Positions 42,063-51,901 are shown, counted from the first letter of the stretch. The stretch: DNA of 64,000 nt from Flavobacterium sp. HBTb2-11-1 (GCF_009826975.1 NZ_WUMO01000009.1:1-64000), one strand, 5' to 3'. Made by a program: numbers and translations. Notes: generated from the sequence alone by a model not told the origin.

Positions 42063-43040
42063 ATGACAAAAAGACTATTACTATTAATTTCAATTTTAAT
42101 TTATGGCTGTAATAAAGTAGACATAAATGACAAAAGCAAAAGAAATGAAAATTGGGTATATTGGGTTGACTCCAAAACTGGTGAAGCATTTTGGATTCCT
42201 GTCAGTGATCAAACTACTGTTAAAAATGGAAAATACACTTCTTTTTACAGTAAAGGAACAATTTACGAAAAGGGGAAATTAAAAAATGGTAAAAAAATAG
42301 ATACAATTTATTGGTACGATTTAAATGAAAAATTAATTCATTACGCGCTTGCTAAATCAGATACTTTCACACAATACTATGTAAATGAAGGTCCTTATAT
42401 TTCTTATTTTCAAGATGGAAAAGTTTTTGAAAAAGCAATCGTAAAAAATCATAAAATTGAAGATCAATGGACTAGATATTATAACAATGGCAATATCGAA
42501 TGGGCTAATAATCTTAACGACGGAACTGGCAAAAAAATATGGTATTTTGAAAATGGGCAATTATCACATTCAACAGATTTTGTTAAAGGTAAAATAGATG
42601 GTAAAAACGAAAGCTGGCATAAAAACGGACAAAGAAAAGAGCTTTCTCATTGGGTTAACGGAATTCAAAATGGATTATATGAATCATTTTATGAGAATGG
42701 TAAACTTGAAACGCGTACTAATTGGCTTAATGGTGAAACAGAAGGAAAAAGTGAAATCTGGTATGAAAATGGCCAAAAAAAAGGCATCCAGTTTTATAAA
42801 TCTGGGCTTACGAATGGAAATTACAAACTATGGCATTCTAATGGAAAATTAAGAGCAGATATGTATTTTTCTATGGGTAAAAAAAATGGAAAAGCAGTTA
42901 AATATTATGAAAATGGGAATCTTCAAGCCGAAGGATTTTACAAAAACGATCTTGAGGATGGTACTTTCAAATGGTATGATGAAAATGGTAAACTCATAAA
43001 AAAAACAGATTTTATTGATGGAAAAAAAATTGACAAATAA
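42063..43040 (+). CDS. YwqK-family MORN-repeat lipoprotein
   Basis: The 325 residues begin with a lipobox YGC (Cys 16). About ten MORN-type repeats of roughly 23 residues follow, each with a pattern such as W.NG..EGKSEIWYENGQKKG. The annotation in databases is usually YwqK-family antitoxin, but no partner toxin is adjacent and a secreted MORN protein is more likely a binding or spacer module. It probably ends the three-gene run that starts at 41163. Confidence 0.85.
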   Translation: MTKRLLLLISILIYGCNKVDINDKSKRNENWVYWVDSKTGEAFWIPVSDQTTVKNGKYTSFYSKGTIYEKGKLKNGKKIDTIYWYDLNEKLIHYALAKSDTFTQYYVNEGPYISYFQDGKVFEKAIVKNHKIEDQWTRYYNNGNIEWANNLNDGTGKKIWYFENGQLSHSTDFVKGKIDGKNESWHKNGQRKELSHWVNGIQNGLYESFYENGKLETRTNWLNGETEGKSEIWYENGQKKGIQFYKSGLTNGNYKLWHSNGKLRADMYFSMGKKNGKAVKYYENGNLQAEGFYKNDLEDGTFKWYDENGKLIKKTDFIDGKKIDK

Positions 43041-43182
43041 TCATTTACTATTTATAGCGAATCATAAGAAACATAAACTTCACTAAAGCCAAGCAAAAAA
43101 CCTCTGTCCCTTTGTCCCTAACAACCTTTGCCCCTTTCCCATAAAATCCCTATTTTCGCTCTTTCAATAAGAAAAGGAAAAA

Positions 43183-45492
43183 ATGAAGGTCTGTATTGCT
43201 GAGAAACCAAGTGTAGCACGTGAAATTGCAGCCGTTTTGGGCGCTAATACCAAACATGATGGCTATTTTGAAGGCAATGGCTACGCTGTGACTTACACTT
43301 TTGGACATTTATGCACCTTAAAAGAACCCAATGATTATAAGCCGCACTGGAAAAGCTGGGATCTGAATAATCTTCCAATGCTTCCTGAAAAATTTGAAAC
43401 CAAAGTGGTTCAGAATTCGGGAATTCAGAAACAGTTCAAAATCATTAAAAGTCTTTTCGACAAAGCCGAAGTCGTCATAAACTGCGGGGATGCTGGACAG
43501 GAAGGAGAACTGATTCAACGCTGGGTAATGAACGAGGCGAATTACAAAGGCGAGATTCAGCGTTTATGGATTTCGTCACTTACAACTGAAGCCATCAAAG
43601 AAGGTTTTGAAAACTTAAAACCATCAGCCAATTACGATAATTTATATTACGCCGGATTTTCCAGAGCCATTGGCGACTGGTTATTGGGCATGAACGCTAC
43701 ACGTTTGTATACCGTAAAACATGGCGGCTACAAACAGGTTTTGTCTATCGGACGTGTGCAAACGCCAACGCTGGCAATGGTTGTAGATCGTTTTAGAGAA
43801 ATCGAAAATTTTAAGCCTCAACCCTATTGGGAATTGCAGACTTTGTACAGAGAAACACTTTTTAGCTATGAAGAAGGCCGTTTTCTAAACCAAGAAGATG
43901 GACAAATTATAGCCGCAAAAGTTAAAGAAAGTGATTTTGAAATTGTTTCTGTGGATAAAAAGAACGGAAACGAATATGCTCCAAAACTTTTCGACTTAAC
44001 TGGTTTACAGGTGTATTGCAATCAGAAATTCGGATTTTCGGCAGAAGAAACGCTTAAAATTGCGCAGACTTTGTATGAGCAGAAAGTAATCACTTATCCC
44101 AGAGTAGATACGACTTTTTTACCCAATGATATTTATCCGAAAGTACCAGGCATTTTGCAAAAATTAACCAATTATGCAGAACTGACTCAGCCTGTTTTGG
44201 AGAAAAAAATCAAAAAATCGCCAAAGGTTTTCAACGATAAAAAAGTAACCGATCACCACGCGATTATTCCAACGGGAATCCAAAACAATCTGCCGTTTAA
44301 TCAGCAGCAGGTTTATGATATTATAACGAGACGTTTTATTGCCGTTTTTTACGATGATTGTTTGGTTGCGAATACAACCGTAATCGGAAAAGCTGCCGAT
44401 GTGACTTTTAAAGCAACAGGAAAAGAAATCTTGAAAAAAGGGTTCCGTGTTGTTTTCGAAGATCCGAACGCGAAAGAAAAAGAACCCGATTTATTGCCGA
44501 GTTTTACTGTAGGCGAAAAAGGGCCACATGAACCTTCTTTTCTTCAAAAAGAAACCAAACCGCCCAATCAGTTTACCGAAGCGACTTTATTGCGTGCGAT
44601 GGAAACCGCGGGAAAACAAGTTGATGATGAAGATTTACGTGAATTGATGAAGGAAAACGGAATCGGGCGTCCGTCAACTCGCGCGAATATTATTGAAACG
44701 CTTTTCAAGCGCCAATATATTGTTCGAAACAAAAAACAGGTTTTACCCACTTTGACTGGAATTCAATTGATTGATACGATTCAGAACGAATTGGTAAAAT
44801 CGGCTGAACTTACGGGGACATGGGAAAAACAGCTAAAGGATATAGAGAAAGGAACTTTCACCGCTGCGGCATTCATCAGAAACATGAAACGCATGGTAGA
44901 AGCTTTAGTGTATGAAGTGCGAAGCGAAACCAAACATGCTAATATTTCTCATGCTGCAACGATTCAGAAACCCGTTGTAAAAGCAGAAAAAGAGAAAAAG
45001 AAAGCTTCTGGAATTTCTGCAGAAACTTGTCCGAAATGCCAAAAAGGAAATATACTGAAAGGAAAATCGGCTTTTGGATGCAGCGAATACAAATCGGGCT
45101 GTGATTTTGTATTGCCTTTTGTTTTTCACGATAAAAAAATTACAGAAAGCCAGTATTTACGATTGGTTCAGAAAGGTTCTACAGTCAACATAAAAGGTTT
45201 CAAAACCGATTCTGGAACTGTGGAAGGATTAATTCGTTTTGAGGAAAATTACAAACTGAAATTAGAACCAAAGAAAACCGATAAAAAATCCGAAGCAAAA
45301 GAAAGTTCAGATGCTTTGATGTGTCCGAAATGCAAAAAGGGAACTATTCTAAAAGGCAAAACGGCTTATGGCTGTGCCGAATACAAATCGGGCTGTGATT
45401 TTAAGGTTACTTTTGATGAAGTTCGAGCAAAATTAAAAGACCAAAAACCAACTAAGGAACTGGTGTATTCTATTTTGAGTGAAAGCTTTTAA
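43183..45492 (+). CDS. topB: Type IA DNA topoisomerase (topoisomerase III)
   Basis: The 769-residue protein has a Toprim domain (CIAEKPSVAREIAAVLGA, VINCGDAGQEGELIQRW), then the core with SIGRVQTPTLAMVVDR and the catalytic Tyr in EQKVITYPRVDTTFL. Two C-terminal zinc-ribbon-like repeats (TCPKCQKGNILKGKSAFGCSEY at about 610 and MCPKCKKGTILKGKTAYGCAEY at about 710) complete it. It relaxes and decatenates DNA by single-strand passage. The usual Mg-binding D-x-D-x-E reads D-A-G-Q-E here, so the middle Asp is Gly; this form may be normal for the Bacteroidota branch. It stands as a single gene. Confidence 0.93.
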   Translation: MKVCIAEKPSVAREIAAVLGANTKHDGYFEGNGYAVTYTFGHLCTLKEPNDYKPHWKSWDLNNLPMLPEKFETKVVQNSGIQKQFKIIKSLFDKAEVVINCGDAGQEGELIQRWVMNEANYKGEIQRLWISSLTTEAIKEGFENLKPSANYDNLYYAGFSRAIGDWLLGMNATRLYTVKHGGYKQVLSIGRVQTPTLAMVVDRFREIENFKPQPYWELQTLYRETLFSYEEGRFLNQEDGQIIAAKVKESDFEIVSVDKKNGNEYAPKLFDLTGLQVYCNQKFGFSAEETLKIAQTLYEQKVITYPRVDTTFLPNDIYPKVPGILQKLTNYAELTQPVLEKKIKKSPKVFNDKKVTDHHAIIPTGIQNNLPFNQQQVYDIITRRFIAVFYDDCLVANTTVIGKAADVTFKATGKEILKKGFRVVFEDPNAKEKEPDLLPSFTVGEKGPHEPSFLQKETKPPNQFTEATLLRAMETAGKQVDDEDLRELMKENGIGRPSTRANIIETLFKRQYIVRNKKQVLPTLTGIQLIDTIQNELVKSAELTGTWEKQLKDIEKGTFTAAAFIRNMKRMVEALVYEVRSETKHANISHAATIQKPVVKAEKEKKKASGISAETCPKCQKGNILKGKSAFGCSEYKSGCDFVLPFVFHDKKITESQYLRLVQKGSTVNIKGFKTDSGTVEGLIRFEENYKLKLEPKKTDKKSEAKESSDALMCPKCKKGTILKGKTAYGCAEYKSGCDFKVTFDEVRAKLKDQKPTKELVYSILSESF

Positions 45493-45500
45493 GCTTTTTT

Positions 45501-45818
45501 TTAGCCACGAATTCACGAATTAATTTTTAAAAATTACTGTGTCTATATTATTTGCCACAGATTGAGCGGATTAAAATGATTCTTTACTCTGTGCATTTTA
45601 CCAATAATTACATAAATTTTTTCTCGCAGATTTAGCAGATTTGACAGATTTTTATAATACAGAGTACAAAATAAATCTGCTAAATCTGCGTGAGACAAAA
45701 TCATTTTAATCCTTTTAATCTGTGGCTAAAAATAATTTTGCTTTCAATAATAATTCGAAAAATTCGCAGAAAACTTCCATTCCGTTTATCAAGAAAAATT
45801 CGTGAATTCGTGGCTAAA
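45501..45818. repeat. Three nested inverted repeats forming one long hairpin
   Basis: The outer arms are TTAGCCACGAATTCACGAAT and ATTCGTGAATTCGTGGCTAA. The middle arms are GCCACAGATTGAGCGGATT with AAAATGATT, against AATCATTTTAATCCTTTTAA with TCTGTGGC. The inner arms are CTCGCAGATTTAGCAGATTT and AAATCTGCTAAATCTGCG with TGAG. All three pair in the correct nested order. No gene is present in the gap. Confidence 0.85.
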
Positions 45819-45868
45819 AAAAAATTCATACATTAGTACCACATTACCAAACCAAAATATCAAAAAAT

Positions 45869-46345
45869 ATGTTTCAGAAAATTACTCTTTTAGCTCTTGT
45901 ATTAGCCGCAGTTTCTTGCCAGAAAAAAGAAACGGTTGAGAAAGATAAAATCAAAAAAGCCGACTGGTTAATTGGGAACTGGGAAAATAAATCTCCTGAA
46001 GGCGTTTTATCTGAAAACTGGCAAAAGTTAAATGACAGTACTTTCAGCGCTTCTTCTTATTTCATTAAAGGAAAAGACACTTTGCATTTTGAAACAATAA
46101 TTCTGGCTCAACTTGGTGAGACGCTTACTTACAAAGCAACTGTAAAAGGGCAAAACGACGACAAACCTGTTTTCTTCCCTTCAACTTCTGAAACAGAACA
46201 AAAATTGGTTTTCGAAAATCCGAAACACGATTATCCTCAAAAAATTACTTATACAAAAGGTGCCAATAATACTTTGACAGCAGAGATTTCTGGAAATTTG
46301 AATGGAAAACCGAGTTCGGAGAAGTTTGTGATGACGAAGAAGTAA
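45869..46345 (+). CDS. DUF6265-family lipoprotein
   Basis: The 158 residues carry a lipobox AVSC (Cys 17), then a lipocalin-like domain opening with DWLIGNWENKSPEGVLSENW. A C-terminal FENPKHDYPQKITYTKG segment is typical of DUF6265. The ligand and role are unknown. It is followed by the phosphatase gene 36 bp later. Confidence 0.85.
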   Translation: MFQKITLLALVLAAVSCQKKETVEKDKIKKADWLIGNWENKSPEGVLSENWQKLNDSTFSASSYFIKGKDTLHFETIILAQLGETLTYKATVKGQNDDKPVFFPSTSETEQKLVFENPKHDYPQKITYTKGANNTLTAEISGNLNGKPSSEKFVMTKK

Positions 46346-46381
46346 GCAAATAGAAATTTAGTAATCCTATTAATATATTAG

Positions 46382-47119
46382 ATGAGAATATATTCATCGC
46401 TTCAAATTGGCGATTACCATCAAAATAATTGTGAAGATCATTTATTTGTTGGCGAATATGGCAAAAATAAAATTCTTTGCGCTGTGATGGATGGCTGTAC
46501 CACTGCTTTAGAAAGTCAATTTGCTTCTTTACTAGTTGGGAAAATTCTAAAAAAAATCTGTATAGAAAAAGGTTATAAAGAATTTATTGAAAAAAAGACA
46601 GAACCTATTCTTCCAGAAGAAAATCTAAAGCTTATTTTACAAGATCTATTAAGCGAACTCCGAATTGTTAAAAATCAGTTGCTGATTGATGAGAAAGAAT
46701 TATTGACAACGCTAATAATTCTTTTATTTGACAAAGAACAAGAAAGTGGTATTGTGTTGGTAATTGGTGACGGTCTAGTAAATATAAACGGAAAAATAAC
46801 GGAGTTTGAACAAGACAACAAACCCGATTATTTAGGTTTTCATCTTACTGAGGATTTTCAAACTTTTTACAATTTACAAAACCAAAAAATTACATTCAAT
46901 ACACTAGATGATATTAGTATTTCTACTGATGGCATTTTTACTTTCGAAAAATTGCTGCCAAAAAACTCTAGTGAAGAAATTGATGTAATTCAATTTTTGA
47001 CAATTGACAAAGTAAACTCTAAAGAGGATGATATGTTTGCTTTTAAATTGAAGACATTACAAAATGAATTCGGATTAAAACCAACAGATGATTTCTCAAT
47101 TATTAGAATAATAAAATAA
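46382..47119 (+). CDS. PP2C-type protein phosphatase
   Basis: The 245 residues show the metal-binding aspartates of the PPM family: NNCEDHLFVGE, CAVMDGCTTALESQFAS, ISISTDGIFTF and KPTDDFSII. The catalytic site is therefore complete. It is a soluble phosphoserine/threonine phosphatase, or a partner-switching phosphatase, without a sensor domain. A weak convergent terminator (47133-47158) separates it from the MFS gene. Confidence 0.85.
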   Translation: MRIYSSLQIGDYHQNNCEDHLFVGEYGKNKILCAVMDGCTTALESQFASLLVGKILKKICIEKGYKEFIEKKTEPILPEENLKLILQDLLSELRIVKNQLLIDEKELLTTLIILLFDKEQESGIVLVIGDGLVNINGKITEFEQDNKPDYLGFHLTEDFQTFYNLQNQKITFNTLDDISISTDGIFTFEKLLPKNSSEEIDVIQFLTIDKVNSKEDDMFAFKLKTLQNEFGLKPTDDFSIIRIIK

Positions 47120-47132
47120 GGGAATTATAAAT

Positions 47133-47158
47133 CGCATCGTATTTTATTCGATGTAAAA
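47133..47158. terminator. Weak convergent terminator
   Basis: CATCG and CGATG flank an AT loop between two convergent genes, with A-rich sequence after it. Confidence 0.4.
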
Positions 47159-47160
47159 AA

Positions 47161-48321
47161 CTACTCATTCTCCCCGATCTTATTCACCATAAAAATCATC
47201 AGAATTCCGAGAAGCGCCATAATAAGAAACGCCCATTTCATGCTTAAATATTCAGAAATAAAACCAACCATTGGCGGAACCAGTAAGAATCCTAAATAAC
47301 CAATTGTAGATATTGAAGTTAGAGCAGAACCTGTGCTTAATTTAGATGATCTTCCTGCAATGCTAAACACTAACGGAACTACGCAAGAAACCCCAAATCC
47401 GATTAAAACGTAACCGAAAATAGTTGGGTAAGCATACGGCATGATAAAACAAATTCCGAAACCTGCTGTTATTAAAATTCCGCTGTAAAGCAGAATTTTT
47501 TTAGTCCCAAATTTCATTACGCCATAATCCCCAAAAATACGACCCAAAGTTACTGCCGAAGCAAAAAACACAAATGCCGCACTGGTTAATTTTGGTGAAG
47601 CTTTTAGGATATTTTCGAAATAAATTCCGCTCCAATCGTACATTGTATTTTCGCAAGCCATAGAAACGAAACAAATCAAGGCAAATTTTACCAGATTCTT
47701 TTCTGGCATAGAAAAGAACTTCTTTTTAACCGGAACTGGTTCGTTGTGAATACTCATTGGGTAAAAACAAGCCGTCAGCGCCAACATAAAAATACTTACC
47801 CCCAATAAATGATGAGATGGTGCAATATGCTGCGTTACCATTACATACCCTAAACCTGCACCTGAAAAAACGGCAATACTCCAAACGGCATGAAAACGCG
47901 TAATAATCGATTTTGGATATAATTTCTGCACTTCAAGCGATTGTGCATTTATGGATAAATTGAAAATATTACGCGAAGCTCCAAAAAATAAAAGTATGAT
48001 AACCAATTGCCAAACAAATGCTGCCAGACCTGGCAAAGACAGTGCAACATTAAACATAACCGCTCCAAGCAACATGATATAACGGCTGCTGTATTTATTT
48101 AACAGCTTTCCGGTAAATGGCATTGTAAGCATTAGCCCTATTGGGAAAGCAAATAAAACAGCTCCGAATTCGGCTTCAGAAAGTTTCAATTGGGCTTGTA
48201 TATGCGGAATTCTCGAAACCCAAGACGAATAACCGAAACCAGAAAGAAAGAAAAAAACTGTATTAGCAATACGATATCCTCGAGGCGTATTTTGAATCTT
48301 TTTAAAGAATGGTAAAATCAT
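47161..48321 (-). CDS. Major facilitator superfamily transporter (YbjJ-like)
   Basis: The 386 residues have about twelve transmembrane helices and the loop motif GKLLNKYSSRYIMLLGA between helices 2 and 3. Early residues SSWVSRIPHIQAQLKLSEAEFGAVLF recall YbjJ-type transporters. The substrate is unknown. It faces away from the TonB receptor genes and has no visible iron box of its own. Confidence 0.85.
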   Translation of the reverse strand: MILPFFKKIQNTPRGYRIANTVFFFLSGFGYSSWVSRIPHIQAQLKLSEAEFGAVLFAFPIGLMLTMPFTGKLLNKYSSRYIMLLGAVMFNVALSLPGLAAFVWQLVIILLFFGASRNIFNLSINAQSLEVQKLYPKSIITRFHAVWSIAVFSGAGLGYVMVTQHIAPSHHLLGVSIFMLALTACFYPMSIHNEPVPVKKKFFSMPEKNLVKFALICFVSMACENTMYDWSGIYFENILKASPKLTSAAFVFFASAVTLGRIFGDYGVMKFGTKKILLYSGILITAGFGICFIMPYAYPTIFGYVLIGFGVSCVVPLVFSIAGRSSKLSTGSALTSISTIGYLGFLLVPPMVGFISEYLSMKWAFLIMALLGILMIFMVNKIGENE

Positions 48322-48475
48322 GAAATCGTTTTTCAGACTGCAAAATTAAGCCTTTTTAAATTTTATCTCACTACAACTTCTAATAAGAATTTTGATTAAT
48401 CGCTCTAAAATCAACATTTAACAATTTCATTCATAAATGATAAAAAAATAAAATTGTTAAAGTTATTTTAATTTC

Positions 48476-48483
48476 TACATTTG
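48476..48483 (+). promoter_or_regulatory. Promoter of the first TonB-dependent receptor
   Basis: TACATTTG matches TAnnTTTG exactly, and a TTG box lies 19 bp upstream (48454-48456). The Fur-box-like palindrome directly downstream would overlap the transcription start. Confidence 0.75.
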
Positions 48484-48490
48484 CACTGTT

Positions 48491-48510
48491 TTTATTTATT
48501 CTAAATAAAA
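48491..48510 (+). promoter_or_regulatory. Fur-box-like palindrome 1
   Basis: TTTATTTATTCTAAATAAAA is a near-perfect palindrome about TTTATTnnnnnAATAAA at the start of the transcript. Similar sites precede the next two genes. Confidence 0.6.
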
Positions 48511-48537
48511 TTATTATCAACCAAATTTAAAATAGTA

Positions 48538-50859
48538 ATGAATTATCTCAGTTTGAAAACTTCGCGTTTTCTATTTTCAATCAGCTTTCTATTTTCGTTT
48601 TTATCTGCCTTTGCACAAAACCATGGGAAAATTAAAGGAACAATTGCAACATCTGATGGCGATGCCGCTGCTGGTGTAAATATTATTCTCAAAAACACTA
48701 AATATGGCACCGTTTCTAATGATGACGGTTCTTTTGACTTCAATAAAGTAAAAGCCAATTCTTATACCTTACAAGTATCTTTAACCGGTTATGAAACTTT
48801 AGAAGCCGAAATTACGGTTACAGAAAATGAAACTACTACAGTTAATTTACAACTGAAAGTTTCAAACAAAGAATTAAAAGAAGTTATCATCAGCAGTCCG
48901 AAAAGCATTGTTTCCAAAAAAACAGATTATGTTGCCAGAATGCCCCTTAAGAATCTGGAAAATCCACAAGTTTATAGTGTAATCCATAAAGAACTTTTAC
49001 AGGAACAAGTTGCGGTAGACATTAGAAGTGCTGTGCAAAACTCTCCTGGAGTAGTTTCAATTAGTTATCCATCTGGAGGAGTTGGCGTAATTTTTAGAGG
49101 ATTTTCTACAGGTATAAATGCTAGAAACGGAATGGAAACGGTTTCGGGGCGTTCTTCTGTTGATCTTGGAAATGTAGAACGCATTGAAATCCTAAAAGGC
49201 CCGTCTGGAACTCTATTTGGTTCAACTGTATCTTCATTTGGAGGCGTTGTAAATTTAGTGACTAAAAAACCACACGAAACTACTGCTGCCGAAATCTCAT
49301 ACACAACCGGAAGCTATGGTTTAAATCGTTTAACGGCTGACGTTAATACTCCGCTAAACAAAGATAAAAGTGTCTTGTTCAGAATAAATATGGCTGTTAA
49401 CAGAGAAAAAAGTTTTCTTGATTATGGTTTCAATAATGCTTTGCTTTTTGCCCCTAGCCTTACTTACAAAGCATCTGAAAAGCTTACTTTCAATATTGAT
49501 GCTGAACTTTATAATGTAAACAATACAAGACGCACTTATAATACTTACGCTGCAAATTCTGGAATTACAAATCCGAATGATTTAAAGATAGATTACAGAA
49601 AATCGATGTTCCATGATGATAATGATGCTAAAACAAAAGCAACAAAAGTTTTTGCTCAGGCCGAATATGAAATATCAGAAAACTGGAAATCTACTACTGT
49701 ATTTTCATTTGTCGGAGAAGATGTAGAACGCAGTTATCAGAGTTATGCCGTTTGGAGTTCACCAACTCAAGTGGCGAGAAGAGTTGGTCTTTGGGGACCG
49801 ATTTATAATAACTACACTAACATTCAGGAAAACGTAAACGGAAAATTTTCGACTGGAAACATCAAGCACAAATTTCTTGCAGGAATAAACTATAGACTTT
49901 ACAGCGGGGCTTTTTCTGGAGGAAGTACTTTTACGCTTGATAATATTGATGTTACTGCCCCATTTACTCCTATTAGAAGAAAAGCTGTAGATGCTGGTCT
50001 TGTTCTAACAACCTCTCCTATTGCAGATCAAAAAACATTTAGCGTGTATGCGTGTGATGTCATCAATTTTACAGATCGTCTTTCGGCTATGTTGAGTTTG
50101 CGTCTGGATAATTTTGATCGTGAAAAAGTAGGAACCGTTGAAGGTTATAATCAGACAGCTTTGGCTCCAAAGCTTGGATTGGTTTATGAATTGGTAAAAG
50201 ACCAAGTTTCTGTATTTGGAAATTACATGAATGGTTTTCAAAATATGCAGCCTGTAACACAGCCAGATGCTTCGATATTTGTTTTGGATCCTATTTATGC
50301 AGTTCAATATGAAGGAGGTATTAAAGCCGAAGCTTTCAATAAAAAACTGACTGGTTCTGTGAGTTATTATAATATTACAATTGATAATGCGACAAGAGTA
50401 AATGCTACAGGTTTTACAGAACAAGATGGCAAACAAGTGAGCAAAGGTTTTGATTTTGAATTAATGGCCACTCCTATCAACGGATTAAACATTGTGGCAG
50501 GTTATGGCTATAATGATAACAGAATTGTAAAAGCTTCTGACGCATCAATCGAAGGAAATAAAGCGACAGGTTCTCCTGAAAATGTGGTGAACTTCTGGAC
50601 TTCGTATACTTTTCAAAATAAACTAAAAGGTCTTGGTGTAGGTTTTGGCGCCAATTATGTAGACAAAAATTTCTTTACAGCAGATAATACTTTTTATATG
50701 CCTTCTTATACAACTCTTAACGGATCTGTTTATTATGATCGTACATCATGGAGAGTGGGTCTTAAATTTAATAATATAACTAACGAAAAATACTGGGATT
50801 TCTGGGGTACGTCACAAGCTCCGACAAATATTCTGGCCAGTTTAACTATTAAATTTTAA
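48538..50859 (+). CDS. TonB-dependent outer-membrane receptor with carboxypeptidase-like domain
   Basis: The 773 residues begin with a signal peptide ending SAFAQ. A carboxypeptidase-D-regulatory-like domain follows (about 28-115, GKIKGTIATSDGDAAAGVNI, LKNTKYGTVSNDDGSF). The plug is at about 135-250 (VERIEILKGPSGTLFGS, GGVVNLVTKKP), then a 22-strand barrel ends at TIKF. It imports a ferric siderophore or similar using TonB energy. A Fur-like box in its promoter supports iron control. A terminator at 50881 isolates it from the next gene, so the three iron genes are separate transcripts. Confidence 0.92.
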   Translation: MNYLSLKTSRFLFSISFLFSFLSAFAQNHGKIKGTIATSDGDAAAGVNIILKNTKYGTVSNDDGSFDFNKVKANSYTLQVSLTGYETLEAEITVTENETTTVNLQLKVSNKELKEVIISSPKSIVSKKTDYVARMPLKNLENPQVYSVIHKELLQEQVAVDIRSAVQNSPGVVSISYPSGGVGVIFRGFSTGINARNGMETVSGRSSVDLGNVERIEILKGPSGTLFGSTVSSFGGVVNLVTKKPHETTAAEISYTTGSYGLNRLTADVNTPLNKDKSVLFRINMAVNREKSFLDYGFNNALLFAPSLTYKASEKLTFNIDAELYNVNNTRRTYNTYAANSGITNPNDLKIDYRKSMFHDDNDAKTKATKVFAQAEYEISENWKSTTVFSFVGEDVERSYQSYAVWSSPTQVARRVGLWGPIYNNYTNIQENVNGKFSTGNIKHKFLAGINYRLYSGAFSGGSTFTLDNIDVTAPFTPIRRKAVDAGLVLTTSPIADQKTFSVYACDVINFTDRLSAMLSLRLDNFDREKVGTVEGYNQTALAPKLGLVYELVKDQVSVFGNYMNGFQNMQPVTQPDASIFVLDPIYAVQYEGGIKAEAFNKKLTGSVSYYNITIDNATRVNATGFTEQDGKQVSKGFDFELMATPINGLNIVAGYGYNDNRIVKASDASIEGNKATGSPENVVNFWTSYTFQNKLKGLGVGFGANYVDKNFFTADNTFYMPSYTTLNGSVYYDRTSWRVGLKFNNITNEKYWDFWGTSQAPTNILASLTIKF

Positions 50860-50880
50860 GACAGAGTTTTAGTTTAAGTA

Positions 50881-50913
50881 AAGCATCTCAATAAAAACTT
50901 GAGGTGCTTTTTT
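50881..50913 (+). terminator. Terminator of the first TonB-dependent receptor
   Basis: AAGCATCTCAA pairs with TTGAGGTGCTT and is followed by a T-run. Confidence 0.88.
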
Positions 50914-50928
50914 GCATGATTTTATTTT

Positions 50929-50946
50929 TAATTATTCTAAATAAAA
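50929..50946 (+). promoter_or_regulatory. Fur-box-like palindrome 2
   Basis: TTAATTATTCTAAATAAAA shares TATTCTAAATAAAA with box 1 and sits about 45 bp before the DUF4198 gene. Confidence 0.55.
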
Positions 50947-50992
50947 CTTATGTTTGTGAAAAATATCATTTAACAATTTAAAACTCGATCTT

Positions 50993-51718
50993 ATGAAATT
51001 AAATACTTTAAAAACAGTAAGCTTTTTATTTCTAATGCTTTTTGCTGCACCTCAACTTTTTGCTCATGCGCTTTGGATCGAAACTAAAGCAACAGGAACA
51101 AAAGGAAAAGCTCAAGAAATTTCTGTTTATTTTGGAGAGTTCTCTGACAATGACATTACAAAAGCTGATAAATGGTTCTCTGATTTAAAGGATTTCTCTT
51201 TAGTTGTAATTTCTCCTTCAAAAAAAGAGACTAAATTGACTTCTAAAGCTCTAGACAATAAATACCAAGCGTTTTTTACACCAGATGAAGATGGGGTTTA
51301 TACGATTATAATGCATCATACGGTAAAAGACGTTTATGGCACGATGAAATTAGATTACAATTCTAGTGCAAACGTTGTGGTTGGAAATAAGGCAGCAGGA
51401 AATACTATTGCTTCTAACACCAATAAAATTGCTGTTTTCTCAGAAAGTGCAGATGTTGCCAAAAAAGATACTAAAATTACTGGCGTAGCCTCTTATGACG
51501 GAGCGATTGCAAAAGAAGCTAAAATTAAAGTAATTGCGCCAAACGGATGGGAAAAAGAATTGTGGACAAACGATAAGGGAGAATTTTCTTTTACGCCTAT
51601 CTGGTCAGGAAATTATATGGTAGAATATGCTCACACTGATAAATCATCTGGTGAACACAATGGAAAAAAATACGATGAAATCTGGAAAATGGCTACTTAC
51701 CAAATTGTAGTTAAATAA
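50993..51718 (+). CDS. DUF4198 secreted protein
   Basis: The 241 residues have a signal peptide ending QLFAH and the DUF4198 pattern: HALWIETKATGTKGKAQEIS, VYFGEFSDND, then a second Ig-like half with VIAPNGWEKELWTNDKGEFS and FTPIWSGNYMVEYAHTD. Members commonly accompany TonB receptors and are thought to bind metals or ligands at the outer membrane. Position between two receptors with a Fur-like box supports a role in metal uptake. Confidence 0.88.
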   Translation: MKLNTLKTVSFLFLMLFAAPQLFAHALWIETKATGTKGKAQEISVYFGEFSDNDITKADKWFSDLKDFSLVVISPSKKETKLTSKALDNKYQAFFTPDEDGVYTIIMHHTVKDVYGTMKLDYNSSANVVVGNKAAGNTIASNTNKIAVFSESADVAKKDTKITGVASYDGAIAKEAKIKVIAPNGWEKELWTNDKGEFSFTPIWSGNYMVEYAHTDKSSGEHNGKKYDEIWKMATYQIVVK

Positions 51719-51751
51719 TTTTTCGTTCATTCTTATACTTAAATTCAATTT

Positions 51752-51775
51752 AAAGCCTCGCTCCACAGCGAGGCT
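51752..51775 (+). terminator. Terminator of the DUF4198 gene
   Basis: GCCTCGCT pairs with AGCGAGGC around CCAC, followed by TCTTTG. Confidence 0.8.
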
Positions 51776-51901
51776 CTTTGTTATTATTAATACTAAATTA
51801 AAATAAAAACAAAAAATTCTTAAGCAAATCTTAAGAAAGAAATAATAAACATTTAAGAAATAAAATTGGTTCATAATTTTCTGTTAAAGAGTCTGTGTCT
51901 T

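Noticed and set aside
42063..43040. A toxin-antitoxin locus around the YwqK-type gene
   Set aside because: The protein has a lipoprotein signal and no toxin gene is adjacent, so the antitoxin label is probably only a family name.
50005..50436. A 143-codon minus-strand frame inside the first TonB receptor
   Set aside because: It is antisense to a full-length receptor and its product is an artefact of complementing barrel codons.
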